Shown here one piece after another: positions 63,631-64,000 of a DNA stretch of 64,000 nucleotides (position 1 is the stretch's first letter; each line of letters starts with the position of its first letter). Where the stretch lies: the NCBI RefSeq assembly GCF_013185915.1, contig NZ_JAAZUH010000001.1, positions 930,001 through 994,000 of the forward strand, given 5' to 3'. Under the pieces are notes generated by a model. The model was not told the origin of the DNA, did not search any database, and worked only from the letters and a program-made list of their open reading frames with translations. Origin of the DNA: Stenotrophomonas bentonitica (GTDB lineage: Bacteria; Pseudomonadota; Gammaproteobacteria; Xanthomonadales; Xanthomonadaceae). Made by a program: the position numbers and the translations under genes.

Positions 63631-63871
63631 TTTCCCGTGGCCACCTGCCAACTATCGGAGGGTCGGCGGGGGTGGGTTTGAGGGGGCACGAGCCGCATGG
63701 GTCGGGCGCATGCGCCCGACGGGTTGGGCAGGAGCCCAACCCCGGTCTTGCCGTGTGCGCAGGACAGCGCACACGTGCAAGCGGCGATGAGCTTACATGG
63801 ACGTACTTGCAGCGTCCCCCACAAACCCGCACCCGACGGCCCTGACCAAGGGGACCGCGCAGACGGCGGCT
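63631..63871. repeat. Long interspersed repeat, copy 2 (about 240 bp), with three internal perfect hairpins
   Basis: Reverse-orientation copy of 48967-49127. Where copy 1 has a single hairpin this copy carries GTCGGGCGCA/TGCGCCCGAC (63701-63720), GGTTGGGC-AGGA-GCCCAACC (63722-63741) and GTGTGCGC-AGGACA-GCGCACAC (63753-63774). Confidence 0.8.
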
Positions 63872-63901
63872 TTGGCTTTGGCTTTGGCTTTGGCTTTGGC
63901 T
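63868..63901. repeat. GGCTTT hexamer tandem repeat
   Basis: Five tandem GGCTTT units plus GGCT directly after the long repeat. It is a likely length-variable (slippage) tract. Confidence 0.9.
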
Positions 63902-63907
63902 CCAAAC

Positions 63908-63936
63908 AAAAACGCCCGACCAACCGGCCGGGCGTC
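63908..63936 (-). terminator. Rho-independent terminator of the right-edge gene
   Basis: On the minus strand ACGCCCG...CGGGCGT followed by TTTTTGTTT, starting about 23 bases after the stop codon at 63959. Confidence 0.8.
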
Positions 63937-63958
63937 TTCAAACATCAATATCCGCGAA

Positions 63959-64000
63959 TCACGCCACAGTGCTGCTCGCAGCCTTCAGCGCAGCAATGCG
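63959..64000 (-). CDS. 3' end of an unidentified protein gene (partial)
   Basis: The minus strand enters the window in a frame reading RIAALKAASSTVA and stops with TGA, followed by a terminator. Only 13 residues are visible, so the product cannot be named. The call rests on the stop-terminator arrangement. Confidence 0.5.
   Translation of the reverse strand, partial: RIAALKAASSTVA

Larger units (their letters stand above)
63399..63958. other. 560-bp gene-free tract: terminator, REPs, long repeat with three hairpins, hexamer tract
   Basis: The stretch after suhB contains the suhB terminator, REPs at 63463-63488 and 63582-63604, the second copy of the long repeat (63631-63871), a tandem GGCTTT tract and a terminator for the next minus-strand gene. 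No credible protein is encoded. Confidence 0.8.

Noticed and set aside
61680-63941. 753-codon minus-strand frame through trmJ, suhB antisense and the repeat tract
   Set aside because: Only the last 256 codons (TrmJ) are real. The upstream part is antisense to suhB and includes the hexamer tract (KPKPKP) and REPs.

Overview
The window looks like chromosomal DNA of a Stenotrophomonas-type member of the Xanthomonadaceae (Lysobacteraceae). The evidence is high GC with strong third-position bias, many Stenotrophomonas-style REP palindromes between genes, the fused N-acetylglutamate synthase/kinase and N-acetylcitrulline route of arginine synthesis, and a histone-H1-tailed DksA-like protein. No phage, plasmid, CRISPR array or transposase gene is visible. 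The placement is inferred from gene content and no search was run.

Layout. 1-4963 (minus): a truncated lipoprotein gene (chitin-binding-like module, sugar-dehydrogenase propeller, c-type haem site, DUF1587/1592-type region) with a Tat-exported DUF1552 partner. 5038-7016 (minus): an omega-amidase-like nitrilase and a methionine-type aminotransferase. 7047-13867 (plus): a complete System I cytochrome c maturation operon, ccmABCDEFGHI. 13944-18425: an unknown membrane-anchored protein, metX, a cold-shock/DUF1294 protein, and a PAS histidine kinase with a lone receiver. 18497-18826: a SymE-like toxin with a long inverted repeat in its leader. 19259-25775: cydDC and cydABX (bd oxidase and its assembly exporter), divergent around an FNR-type site. 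25783-26146: two tRNA-Pro(CGG) genes, each with its own promoter and terminator. 26169-27380: a CynX/NimT-type MFS transporter. 27855-33519: pgaABCD for poly-N-acetylglucosamine, followed by a YidB/OmpA hybrid protein. 34924-44971 (minus): one long arginine-proline operon (argF', argG, argE', argAB, argC, argH, a YciI-like gene, proB, proA), preceded by a 33-codon leader ORF and a terminator that resemble an arginine attenuator. 45018-53074: a periplasmic unknown, cysS, sufE, an MFS exporter, the DksA-like gene, yidD, pyrC and an M23 peptidase. 53329-56815 (minus): a prenyl-synthase-like protein, gph, ubiG and an MTA/SAH deaminase. 56894-58561: divergent efp and epmB. 58571-62450 (minus): a GGDEF-EAL receptor, a PhnD-like binding protein and trmJ. 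62571-63398: suhB. 63399-64000: a repeat-rich tract and the last codons of a further gene.

How the parts fit together. The ccm operon and the cyd genes serve the respiratory chain, and the haem lipoprotein at the left edge would itself need ccm. The pga genes and the GGDEF-EAL/PhnD pair both concern cyclic di-GMP and biofilm. The arginine and proline genes share glutamate as precursor and appear to be one transcription unit.

The observations most worth checking are: the argF' leader attenuator; the roughly 152-bp element with 34-bp perfect terminal inverted repeats, present twice; the CBM/PQQ/cytochrome/DUF1592 plus DUF1552 pair; the SymE leader; the hairpin that encloses the Shine-Dalgarno of the PAS kinase; and the zinc-less H1-tailed DksA homologue.
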